From the NCBI GenBank assembly GCA_045652785.1, contig JAZOLF010000159.1, forward strand, positions 1-5,823: DNA of 5,823 nt, written 5' to 3'. The stretch comes from Scatosoma sp045652785 (GTDB lineage: Bacteria; Bacillota; Clostridia; Christensenellales; Borkfalkiaceae). The notes under the pieces were generated by a model that had not been told where the DNA came from, did not search any database, and saw only the letters and a program-made list of their open reading frames with translations. Both the position numbers and the translations under genes were made by a program. Below are positions 1 through 5,726 of this stretch, piece after piece; within the stretch, counting starts at the first letter, position 1; each line of letters opens with the position of its first letter.

Positions 1-1
1 T

Positions 2-1324
2 GCAAAAGCGGAAATGACGGACGAATTACCGCAGGCGTCGTCTGGCAGGACGATTATGACCACCGAGCCGAAGTTCGTCCCTGCAAAGGCGGCGGAGATT
101 GTCACCCCAACGGGGATGAAAGCCAACGTGCGCTTGGTCGATTGCGTCGGCTACGTGGTGGATGGCGCCGTCGGGTTTGAGGAAGACGGGCAGCCGCGTC
201 TTGTAAAAACGGCTTGGTCGGATGCGCCCATTCCCCTTGCAAAAGCGGCGGAGATCGGCACGGAAAAGGTAATTAAGGAACATTCGACGGTGGGCGTGTT
301 GGTGACGACGGACGGCAGTTTTACCGCCATAGAACGTGCGGAATATGAAAAAGCGGAAAAGCGTGCAGCGGCGGAATTAAAAGCGCTTGGAAAGCCGTTT
401 GTGATCGTCTTAAACTGTGTGGACGTTGCGGCGGCGGAAGGCTTGCGCGTTGCGCTGGAAGGCAAATACGGCGTACCCGTGGTTGCGATGAACGTGGAAA
501 GCATGGACGAAACGGGGGTATTGTCGGTGTTGCAAGCGGCACTCTTGGAATTTCCTGTTCGGTGTGTGGATATTGAGTTCCCCGCTTGGTTGCAGGCTCT
601 TCCTGAAGATAATCCGTTCGTTGATGGAGTGCTTTCGGCGTTGCGTACCGCTTTACCTAAGGTAAAGAAGATGAAGGATTGTGCAACTTTGTGTTCCTTA
701 TTTGACGGCGATTGCGATTATCTTTCCCCCGACGGTGTGGATATTGATGCAGGGACGGGGGTTGCAACGGCGCGGATCGGGGTGCAGGAGGGAATGTTCT
801 TCCGTGCGTTGTCGCATGAATGCGGGGTGGAAATTACGGACGATTGCGCCCTGATGATGCGCTTGAAAGCGTTGGCGGATGATGGCAGAAAGTATGATAA
901 AATTCGCTCCGCTTTTGAGCAGGCAGAACAAACGGGATATGGAATCGTCGCGCCTAAAATGGAAGATTTGACGCTTGAAAAACCCCAACTCGTCAAGAAA
1001 GGCAATAATTACGGTGTGCGTATTTCGGCGGGCGGTGCAAGTTATCACGTCTTAAAAATTGACGTTAGCGGCAAGGTTGAACCCATCGTCGGGGATAAGG
1101 CACAGGGGGAAAGTTTTTGTTCTTCCCTGGTTGATGATTATGCTGATGAACCCGATAAGGTGTGGGAAACGAATGTGTTTGGCAACAGCGTAAGACAACT
1201 TCTGGAAGGGGAACTTGCTGGCAAAAACAAGGGTGTCCCCGAAGAGATAAAAGGCAAGTTGCGGCGTACGGTTTGCAGGATTGTCAATGAAGGAAAAGGC
1301 TCGCTTTTGTGCATACTTTTGTAA
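2..1324 (+). CDS. spoIVA: Stage IV sporulation protein A (coat basement-layer ATPase), 5' end missing
   Basis: SpoIVA is the mother-cell ATPase that polymerises on the forespore surface, anchors the spore coat and is needed for cortex formation. The frame is open from base 2 with no start, so the gene enters from outside the window. Recalled alignment with Bacillus subtilis SpoIVA (492 aa) places the first visible codon near residue 51, so about 50 residues including the Walker A lysine (K30) are absent. Visible hallmarks are DELPQ, then TIMTTEPKFVP with the two sensor threonines (T70/T71 in B. subtilis), the Walker B stretch LVDCVGY (Asp at 140-142), AAEIGTEKVIKEHSTVGV, KPFVIVLN, a middle QTGYGIVAPKMEDL block, and the C-terminal NEGKGSLLCILL, matching NEGSGGLIAIIL. 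The C-terminal region is complete. In the family this gene is sigma-E controlled; its promoter is not in view. ATG at 14 is internal and not the start. Identification is very secure. Confidence 0.97.
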   Translation, partial: AKAEMTDELPQASSGRTIMTTEPKFVPAKAAEIVTPTGMKANVRLVDCVGYVVDGAVGFEEDGQPRLVKTAWSDAPIPLAKAAEIGTEKVIKEHSTVGVLVTTDGSFTAIERAEYEKAEKRAAAELKALGKPFVIVLNCVDVAAAEGLRVALEGKYGVPVVAMNVESMDETGVLSVLQAALLEFPVRCVDIEFPAWLQALPEDNPFVDGVLSALRTALPKVKKMKDCATLCSLFDGDCDYLSPDGVDIDAGTGVATARIGVQEGMFFRALSHECGVEITDDCALMMRLKALADDGRKYDKIRSAFEQAEQTGYGIVAPKMEDLTLEKPQLVKKGNNYGVRISAGGASYHVLKIDVSGKVEPIVGDKAQGESFCSSLVDDYADEPDKVWETNVFGNSVRQLLEGELAGKNKGVPEEIKGKLRRTVCRIVNEGKGSLLCILL

Positions 1325-1342
1325 AATTTCCCCCATACTATA
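1314..1342 (+). promoter_or_regulatory. Candidate sigma-K/sigma-E type (mother-cell) promoter
   Basis: CATACTATA at 1334-1342 matches the known sigma-K -10 pattern CATANNNTA at every fixed base. It differs from the related sigma-E -10 (CATACANT) at one base. An AC dinucleotide at 1315-1316, the core of the sigma-K -35, lies at about the right distance (16-17 bases). Transcription would start near 1348-1350, inside the hairpin loop and about 20 bases before the ATG at 1368. The position directly behind a sporulation gene makes it plausible, but the motif is short and a chance match is possible. Confidence 0.35.
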
Positions 1343-1359
1343 CGAAAAGAAAATGGGGG
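1330..1359 (+). promoter_or_regulatory. Hairpin able to mask the ribosome binding site of the small gene
   Basis: CCCCCAT (1330-1336) is the exact reverse complement of ATGGGGG (1353-1359), giving a 7-bp stem with five G-C pairs and a 16-base A-rich loop. It has no U-run after it, so it is not a typical terminator. Its 3' arm is the GGGGG ribosome binding site of the gene starting at 1368. In a transcript reading through from spoIVA the site could therefore be paired and translation lowered. The pairing is seen in the sequence; the regulatory role is inferred. Confidence 0.45.
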
Positions 1360-1367
1360 TGCTCATT

Positions 1368-1466
1368 ATGGCAAAAAAGAACAAAGTACACAAGTTGACG
1401 GACGAAGAATACGCCAAGTATTTGGACGAATGGGGGCGCGGAAACGGTGTGCAAAAGCCGCAATAA
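1368..1466 (+). CDS. Small hydrophilic protein of 32 aa, unknown function
   Basis: This is a short gene 43 bases after spoIVA. The ATG at 1368 is preceded by GGGGGT (1355-1360) with about 8 bases between the G-run and the start, a good ribosome binding site. An in-frame TTG at 1281 would overlap spoIVA but lacks a comparable site, so ATG 1368 is preferred. The product is hydrophilic with no membrane segment or signal peptide. It has a Lys-rich start (MAKKNKVHK), an acidic/aromatic centre (LTDEEYAKYLDEWG) that could form one amphipathic helix, and a Gly/Asn/Pro tail. No known family is recognised. Position, a possible mother-cell promoter and the terminator after it suggest a sporulation-linked small protein, but this is inference. 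It could also be a chance frame; the strong ribosome binding site argues against that. Confidence 0.6.
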   Translation: MAKKNKVHKLTDEEYAKYLDEWGRGNGVQKPQ

Positions 1467-1479
1467 AAGCGGAGTTTTT
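1458..1479 (+). terminator. Weak hairpin plus T-run overlapping the small gene's stop
   Basis: CCGC (1458-1461) pairs with GCGG (1469-1472) around a 7-base A-rich loop. It is followed by AG and five T (1475-1479). The stem is only 4 bp, so this is at best a weak or partial terminator ahead of the stronger one at 1522. Confidence 0.2.
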
Positions 1480-1521
1480 AGGTGATTTTTACGCCTATTT
1501 GTTAAGTGGGAAGACAAAAAT

Positions 1522-1559
1522 CGGCGTGGCCGTCTTTGGGATAGGTTGCGCCGTTTTTT
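1522..1559 (+). terminator. Intrinsic terminator after spoIVA and the small gene
   Basis: CGGCGTGGCC (1522-1531) pairs with GGTTGCGCCG (1544-1553) as a continuous 10-bp stem with three G-U pairs and a 12-base loop, followed at once by six T (1554-1559). An A-run at 1516-1520 precedes the stem, so the element could also stop transcription coming from the opposite strand. It closes the spoIVA transcription unit. Confidence 0.75.
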
Positions 1560-1568
1560 GTTTGCTTG

Positions 1569-1694
1569 GGGCAGGTATGGACATATAAAAACAGGCGTGC
1601 GGCGACGGCGCGCTTCGCGGGTAAAATTACTGCTGGGCAGGTATGGAATGAATGAAAAAAGGGAATAAATACCCCTAAGCAGGTATGCAATGAA
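1569..1694 (+). repeat. Three interspersed direct repeats, GCAGGTATGGAATGAA type
   Basis: Copies begin at 1571, 1637 and 1679. The first two share 13 identical bases (GGGCAGGTATGGA, 1569-1581 and 1635-1647). The second and third share 15 of 16 bases (1637-1652 and 1679-1694). The spacings are 66 and 42 bases. They sit in a gene-free stretch of about 200 bases between a terminator and the next promoter (1560-1757). Between copies 1 and 2 is a GC-rich patch with a CGCG-CTT-CGCG mini-hairpin (1609-1619). No gene is supported there. They may be protein-binding sites or members of a dispersed repeat family; the sequence alone does not decide. Confidence 0.6.
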
Positions 1695-1757
1695 GACTTT
1701 TTTTGCAAAAAATGCCATTTTTCACCATTTGCGGGGCAACTTTTTTTCGCCAAACCC

Positions 1758-1786
1758 TTGACGGGCGCAAAAACGTGTGCTATAAT
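1758..1786 (+). promoter_or_regulatory. Near-consensus housekeeping (sigma-A) promoter with extended -10
   Basis: TTGACG at 1758-1763 (5 of 6 to the -35 consensus), a 17-base spacer and a perfect TATAAT at 1781-1786, preceded by TG at 1778-1779 (extended -10, TGN-TATAAT). Transcription should start near 1793, giving a leader of about 77 bases before the ATG at 1870. Strong expression of the downstream gene is expected. Confidence 0.85.
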
Positions 1787-1801
1787 AAACGAAAGTTTAT
1801 T
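1784..1801. promoter_or_regulatory. Inverted repeat over the -10 and start site, possible operator
   Basis: AATAAAC (1784-1790) and GTTTATT (1795-1801) are perfect 7-base inverted copies around GAAA. The dyad covers the second half of the -10 box and the predicted start site, a usual place for a repressor to bind. The left arm is upstream of the predicted start, so a DNA operator fits better than an RNA hairpin. It is AT-rich and may be fortuitous. Confidence 0.35.
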
Positions 1802-1869
1802 CCGTTCATTTGATACATGGTATGCGGAAAACGATTAAGAAAAACGAAAAATTAAGGACGAGGTGTATT

Positions 1870-3462
1870 ATGAGTGAAAACAACAAGGGTATGCAACCCG
1901 CATCGCAGGAAGACGAATTGGTGCTTGTTTTGGACGGCATTTACAGCGAAATCGCAAAGGATATCAATTCGGCAAAATCTGCCATCGTAAGCGAAGTAAA
2001 ATATGCAGCGGTACAATCGCAGTCGGTGGAAAAGGATTTGGCGACGAAACTTGCTGAACAACTTGCGGCAATTAAGGCTTTGTCCAACGAACTCAAATAT
2101 AGCCTTCAACAAAATCAATCGGTACATAGCGACATTTCCGAAACGATTAAAGAAGAAGTTTCTTCCAAGTTGGATACGGTAGCGGGTAGTTCCGCATTGC
2201 TCGAAGAAATCGACAAGGCGATCCACGAATTGCAAGAAAAGATCGACGCTATCAGCGCTGATGCGATCGCGGATAAGGTGCTTTCCGCGTTGCCCGTGCA
2301 AGAAGAAGTGGACTACGACAAGATCGGCGAAGTTGCGGCTGAAAAGGCGGAAGCGGTTGCATCCGAACACAGCAAGCAGGTTTTGGACGCAGTTGCGGCT
2401 ATCCCCGTAGCGGAAAACGTGGACTATACCCGTATCGTGGAAGAAGTGGGCGACAGAGTGCTTGAACTCATGCAAGAAAACACGGCTGCGATCGACTATG
2501 ACAAACTCTCTGATATGGTTGCGGCAAAGGTTGTGGTTGCTGCGCCTGAAATCGATTACGACTTGCTCGCTGAAAAGGTTGCTGAAAAGTTGGCGGCGAA
2601 GGAAGAAACCAGCGAAGTATTCATCGACGGCGACGGCGTACAAGATATTGCAGATACCGTTGCTTGCAAGATCAGCGAAACCTTGAAGGTGGAAGCGGCT
2701 GTGGATTACGACAAGGTTGCTGACGTACTTATCGACCGTCTTAGCAAGGAAACCTTTACATTCGAAGAAGTAGAAGTTATCGACGAACCTATCGAAGAAG
2801 TTGTAGAAGAACCCGTTGTAGAAGAACCCGTTGTAGAAGAAATCGTGGAAGAACCTGTGGAAGTGGTTGTTGAAGCGGTTGCGGAAGAAGAAACGGCGGT
2901 TGCGGAAGTCGTTGTAGAAGAAACCGCTCCTGCGGTTGGCTTGGTAGATGCGGACAACGGTATGGTACTCCGCTTGAAGAAGAGTTTTGTTGCAAAACTC
3001 AAACAAAGCGAAGACGATATCAAAACCTATTACAGCATCTTGAAGAATGCGCTTACCGAATACAAGAAGGTCAACTCCAACATCAGTTGGCACGGCGATA
3101 GATTTAACTTTGGCCGCGACACCGTTGCAAGAATCACCATTATCGGTAAAACGCTTGGCTTATATCTTGCACTTGATCCCGCAGATCCCGAATTTAAACA
3201 AACCGTTTACCGTCAAAAAGACGTTAGCAAGCAAAAGGCTTACGACGGCACGCCTTTCATGGTGAAAATTAAGAGCGACGGCGGCTTGAAGAAAGCACTT
3301 CGCTTGGTTGCGGCGTTGGCAGAAAAACTCGGTACGGAAAAGGAAGAAACCTTCGAAACTGTGGATTACGTTGCAATGTATCCTATGGCTACCGACGAAG
3401 AAATGTTGGAAGAAGGCTTGATTAAAGCAACGAAAGAAAAGAAGGTTGCTCTCGATTTCTAA
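1870..3462 (+). CDS. 530-aa modular protein with [VI]DYD repeats and a conserved-looking C-terminal domain, unknown function
   Basis: No named family is recognised. The start at ATG 1870 is chosen because AAGGACGAGGTG (1854-1865) precedes it; in-frame ATG 1822 and TTG 1810 lack such a site. No signal peptide or membrane segment is seen, so it is probably cytoplasmic. Residues about 15-130 are Ala/Glu/Lys/Ser-rich and helix-like, probably coiled coil. Residues about 130-295 hold a degenerate repeat, [VI]DYDK[IL]xxxVAxK[VL]-like, with VDY/IDY at 147, 184, 208, 228 and 278, plus a worn copy near 257. Residues about 297-355 are a Val/Glu linker with VVEEP repeats. Residues about 366-487 form a compact mixed-charge domain starting RLKKSFVAKLKQSEDDIKTY, with NISWHGDRFNFGRD and KTLGLYLALDP motifs. 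From memory, similar C-terminal domains occur in unnamed Clostridia proteins. The gene has its own promoter and terminator. A scaffold or binding role is only a guess. Confidence 0.93.
   Translation: MSENNKGMQPASQEDELVLVLDGIYSEIAKDINSAKSAIVSEVKYAAVQSQSVEKDLATKLAEQLAAIKALSNELKYSLQQNQSVHSDISETIKEEVSSKLDTVAGSSALLEEIDKAIHELQEKIDAISADAIADKVLSALPVQEEVDYDKIGEVAAEKAEAVASEHSKQVLDAVAAIPVAENVDYTRIVEEVGDRVLELMQENTAAIDYDKLSDMVAAKVVVAAPEIDYDLLAEKVAEKLAAKEETSEVFIDGDGVQDIADTVACKISETLKVEAAVDYDKVADVLIDRLSKETFTFEEVEVIDEPIEEVVEEPVVEEPVVEEIVEEPVEVVVEAVAEEETAVAEVVVEETAPAVGLVDADNGMVLRLKKSFVAKLKQSEDDIKTYYSILKNALTEYKKVNSNISWHGDRFNFGRDTVARITIIGKTLGLYLALDPADPEFKQTVYRQKDVSKQKAYDGTPFMVKIKSDGGLKKALRLVAALAEKLGTEKEETFETVDYVAMYPMATDEEMLEEGLIKATKEKKVALDF
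2800..2844 (+). repeat. 15-base tandem repeat inside the Val/Glu linker
   Basis: GTTGTAGAAGAACCC occurs at 2800-2814 and 2815-2829, and a third copy with a changed last codon follows at 2830-2844. It encodes VVEEP-VVEEP-VVEEI (residues 311-325 of the 530-aa protein). Copies are in frame, so slippage would lengthen or shorten the linker without breaking the gene. Confidence 0.85.
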
Positions 3463-3489
3463 TCGACAATTAAACACTTGACACAAGAT

Positions 3490-3523
3490 AGAGAGCTGAT
3501 AAGGAATTTTCGGCTCTCTTTTT
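3490..3523 (+). terminator. Intrinsic terminator after the 530-aa protein gene
   Basis: AGAGAGCTGA (3490-3499) pairs with TCGGCTCTCT (3510-3519), a 10-bp stem with one G-U pair and a 10-base loop, running into five T (3519-3523). It lies 27 bases after the stop codon and separates this gene from the RNase J unit. Confidence 0.88.
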
Positions 3524-3547
3524 ACGGGTAGGTGGCTTATATTGCGG

Positions 3548-3579
3548 TTGAGTTATCCTTTCGGATCGTCCTACATAAT
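3548..3579 (+). promoter_or_regulatory. Possible weak promoter for the RNase J gene
   Basis: A promoter is expected between the terminator ending at 3523 and the start at 3602. The best candidate is TTGAGT (3548-3553) with either TACATA (3572-3577, 18-base spacer, poor match) or CATAAT (3574-3579, 5 of 6 to TATAAT but a long 20-base spacer). A second -10-like TATATT at 3538-3543 has no partner -35. The exact site is uncertain. Confidence 0.25.
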
Positions 3580-3601
3580 GAACTGTAAGGAGTAAAATAT
3601 A

Positions 3602-5689
3602 GTGAATAAAACAAATGGTTCGGGCAGAAGAAATGCCCGCTCGCCGATGGGCACTTCCTTTGATGCGCCTACGGTGAAAAAATCGGCTGGTTCTACAAAG
3701 CGCACGTCGGAAAAACGCTCGCTGGACAAGCCTAAAAAATCGGTAACGTCCGCAAAGGACTTGCAAAGCAAAAAAACAGGGTCGGTAAAGGCGGCGGGCG
3801 CGGCGCAATCTGCAAGAATGCCCGCAGTCGGGGGACAACCTGCCCAAACAACCAAGCCTACCAAGACGATAAAGCCGCCCCGTGCGTGCAAAGCAGGCGC
3901 GGAAAAAAGGGTGGATACGGCGAATACGCGCATCGGCGCTGCCGCAAAGAGCGGAAAAATCACTCCTATTAAGACGGTTGCCTATGAAACTCCGTTTGAA
4001 ACGATCACCCCCGTAAAGGTGAAACGTACGAAAAACAAGCCTGTTAAGGTGCTCTTTTTGGGCGGTGTAGGGGAAATCGGTAAAAATATGACCGCGATCG
4101 AATACGGCAATGATATCATTATCATTGATGCGGGTATGACTTTCCCGAATATGGAAGAAATGCCTGGTATTGATGCCGTTCTTCCTGACGTCACCTATTT
4201 GACGCAAAATGCGGATAAAGTGCGCGGCGTATTCATCACGCACGGACACGAAGACCATATCGGCGGGCTGTCCTATTTGATGAAAGAACTTCCCGAAGGG
4301 ACACCCGTGTACGGCACGAAATTGACGCTTATGCTTGCGGATAACAAGTTGCAAGAAAACCGCGTAAGTGGCGTGGTGCAACGGGTGGTGAAGAGCGGCG
4401 ACCGTATCAAGGCGGGCGCGTTTGAAGTAGAGTTTGTCGGGGTGACGCACTCGATTTCGGGGGCGTGCGCGTTGGCAATTCGCACTCCGCATGGGCTCAT
4501 TTATCACAGCGGCGACTTTAAGATCGACTTAACCCCCGTAGGCGGTGAGCCGATGGACTTGAAGCGGATTGCAGAAATCGGCGATGAAGGGGTTTTGCTG
4601 TATATGGCAGAATCGACCAACATCGAACGCCCTGGCTACACGATGAGCGAAACGGTGGTGGGGGCAACGCTCGATCACTTGTTTGCGGAGCACATGAACA
4701 AGCGTATCATTATCGCGACCTTTGCATCCAACGTACACCGCTTGCAACAGATTATTGACTTGGCGGTGAAGTACCGCAAAAAGGTTGCGCTCTCTGGGCG
4801 GAGTATGCTCCGCGTGACGGAAGCGGCGATGAAGATCGGGGAATTAAAAATTCCCGAAGGGATTTTGGTGGATATCGAGCAAACGAAAAATATGTTTGAC
4901 CGAGAACTCGTGATTGTTTGCACGGGTTCGCAAGGGGAACAAATGAGTGCCCTTACCCGTATGTCGCAAGGCGAATACAACAAGGTGACGGTGGGTACGA
5001 ACGATGCCATTATCATCTCGGCAAATCCCATTCCTGGCAACGAAAAAATGGTGTACCGCGTGATCAACAACTTATATAAGTTGGGCGCGACGGTTATCTA
5101 TGAAAGTTTGGAAAAAATCCACGTGTCGGGGCACGCTTGCCAAGAAGAACACAAAATTTTGCACAACTTGCTGAAACCGAAATTCTTTATCCCTGTGCAC
5201 GGGGAATACCGCCATTTGAAACGGCACGTTGACCTTGCGCACAGTCTTGGGTTGCCCGCAGGGCATACGCTTATTGCGGAAATCGGCAACTGTGTGGAAC
5301 TGACGGAAAATTCCATGCGCTTTGGCGAAAGCATCCCCGCAGGGGCGGTACTCATCGACGGCGAAGTGGTAGAAGGCGGCGAAAACGGCTCGGTGGTCAA
5401 GGAACGCTTGAAGATGTCTGCGGACGGTATTTACTTGGTGTCCCTGGCGGTGTCGGGTGATGATTACGTCGGCGATCCTGTGATTACTTCTATCGGTGTG
5501 GTGACGGGGGACAATACTTGCAGTATCCCTGAACTTCTCGGGGTCGCAAACAAGGCGTTGAACCATTACCGCTACGCTTACGGAATGAAGGATGAACTTG
5601 CGGCGTACGTCCGCAAAAGTTTGCGCAACTACCTGTTCAAGAAGATGCGCGAAGCACCTATGGTTGTGGTGAACGTACTCGAATTGTAA
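3602..5689 (+). CDS. rnj: Ribonuclease J with long basic N-terminal extension
   Basis: RNase J is a zinc-dependent 5'-3' exoribonuclease and endonuclease of mRNA decay and rRNA maturation. The start is GTG 3602, with AAGGAG at 3587-3592 and a 9-base spacer; the next in-frame ATG (codon 16) has no such site. Residues 1-147 are Lys/Ala/Thr/Pro-rich, strongly basic and probably disordered. The enzyme core begins at KVLFLGGVGEIGKN (residue 149) and is about 547 aa, like B. subtilis RNase J1 (555 aa). Catalytic and metal residues are all present: HGHEDH (H214, H216, D218, H219), H283 in GVTHSISG, D305 in YHSGDFK, motif A E337 in AESTNIERPGYTMSE, H511 in HVSGH and H533 in PVHGEYRHL; the last two are 22 apart, as in J1 (H368/H390). 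FASNVHRLQQ and CTGSQGEQMSAL mark the beta-CASP domain. It probably shares an operon with the next gene. Whether it is the J1- or J2-type copy cannot be told here. Confidence 0.97.
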   Translation: MNKTNGSGRRNARSPMGTSFDAPTVKKSAGSTKRTSEKRSLDKPKKSVTSAKDLQSKKTGSVKAAGAAQSARMPAVGGQPAQTTKPTKTIKPPRACKAGAEKRVDTANTRIGAAAKSGKITPIKTVAYETPFETITPVKVKRTKNKPVKVLFLGGVGEIGKNMTAIEYGNDIIIIDAGMTFPNMEEMPGIDAVLPDVTYLTQNADKVRGVFITHGHEDHIGGLSYLMKELPEGTPVYGTKLTLMLADNKLQENRVSGVVQRVVKSGDRIKAGAFEVEFVGVTHSISGACALAIRTPHGLIYHSGDFKIDLTPVGGEPMDLKRIAEIGDEGVLLYMAESTNIERPGYTMSETVVGATLDHLFAEHMNKRIIIATFASNVHRLQQIIDLAVKYRKKVALSGRSMLRVTEAAMKIGELKIPEGILVDIEQTKNMFDRELVIVCTGSQGEQMSALTRMSQGEYNKVTVGTNDAIIISANPIPGNEKMVYRVINNLYKLGATVIYESLEKIHVSGHACQEEHKILHNLLKPKFFIPVHGEYRHLKRHVDLAHSLGLPAGHTLIAEIGNCVELTENSMRFGESIPAGAVLIDGEVVEGGENGSVVKERLKMSADGIYLVSLAVSGDDYVGDPVITSIGVVTGDNTCSIPELLGVANKALNHYRYAYGMKDELAAYVRKSLRNYLFKKMREAPMVVVNVLEL

Positions 5690-5726
5690 AACTTGCCCGA
5701 AAAATCGGAGCAAAAGGAATATACGA

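Noticed and set aside
1609..1619. Short CGCG-CTT-CGCG hairpin in the gene-free stretch
   Set aside because: A 4-bp stem with a 3-base loop and no T-run is too small to call a functional RNA or terminator.
1502..1753. Minus-strand frame of 83 codons with three HTC-containing repeats
   Set aside because: The HTC motifs are just the translation of the GCAGGTATGG direct repeats, whose spacings (66 and 42) happen to be multiples of three. The start would be TTG inside the -35 region of the opposite promoter, without a proper ribosome binding site, and the frame crosses the terminator at 1522-1559.
1467..1757. Search for tRNA, riboswitch, CRISPR or mobile-element ends
   Set aside because: No cloverleaf, regular repeat-spacer array, transposase frame or matching terminal inverted repeats are visible; only the terminator and the three direct repeats stand out.
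1817..1855. 12-codon upstream frame in the leader of the 530-aa protein gene
   Set aside because: It starts ATG at 1817 and stops 14 bases before the real start, but has no ribosome binding site and no run of regulatory codons, so a leader peptide is not supported.
1852..3093. Long open frame (about 410 codons) on the minus strand opposite the 530-aa protein gene
   Set aside because: It is a mirror of the + strand codon bias (GAA/GTT/AAG-rich coding). Its product is rich in Phe, Arg and His without domain logic, and the + strand gene has promoter, ribosome binding site and terminator.
3478..3483. Perfect TTGACA (-35 consensus) just after the 530-aa protein gene
   Set aside because: No acceptable -10 box lies 16-18 bases downstream, and transcription from it would meet the terminator at 3490-3523.
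3470..4507. Long open frame (about 345 codons) on the minus strand opposite the RNase J gene
   Set aside because: It overlaps a clear RNase J coding region and runs through a terminator; its Arg/His/Cys-rich product is typical of antisense shadow frames.
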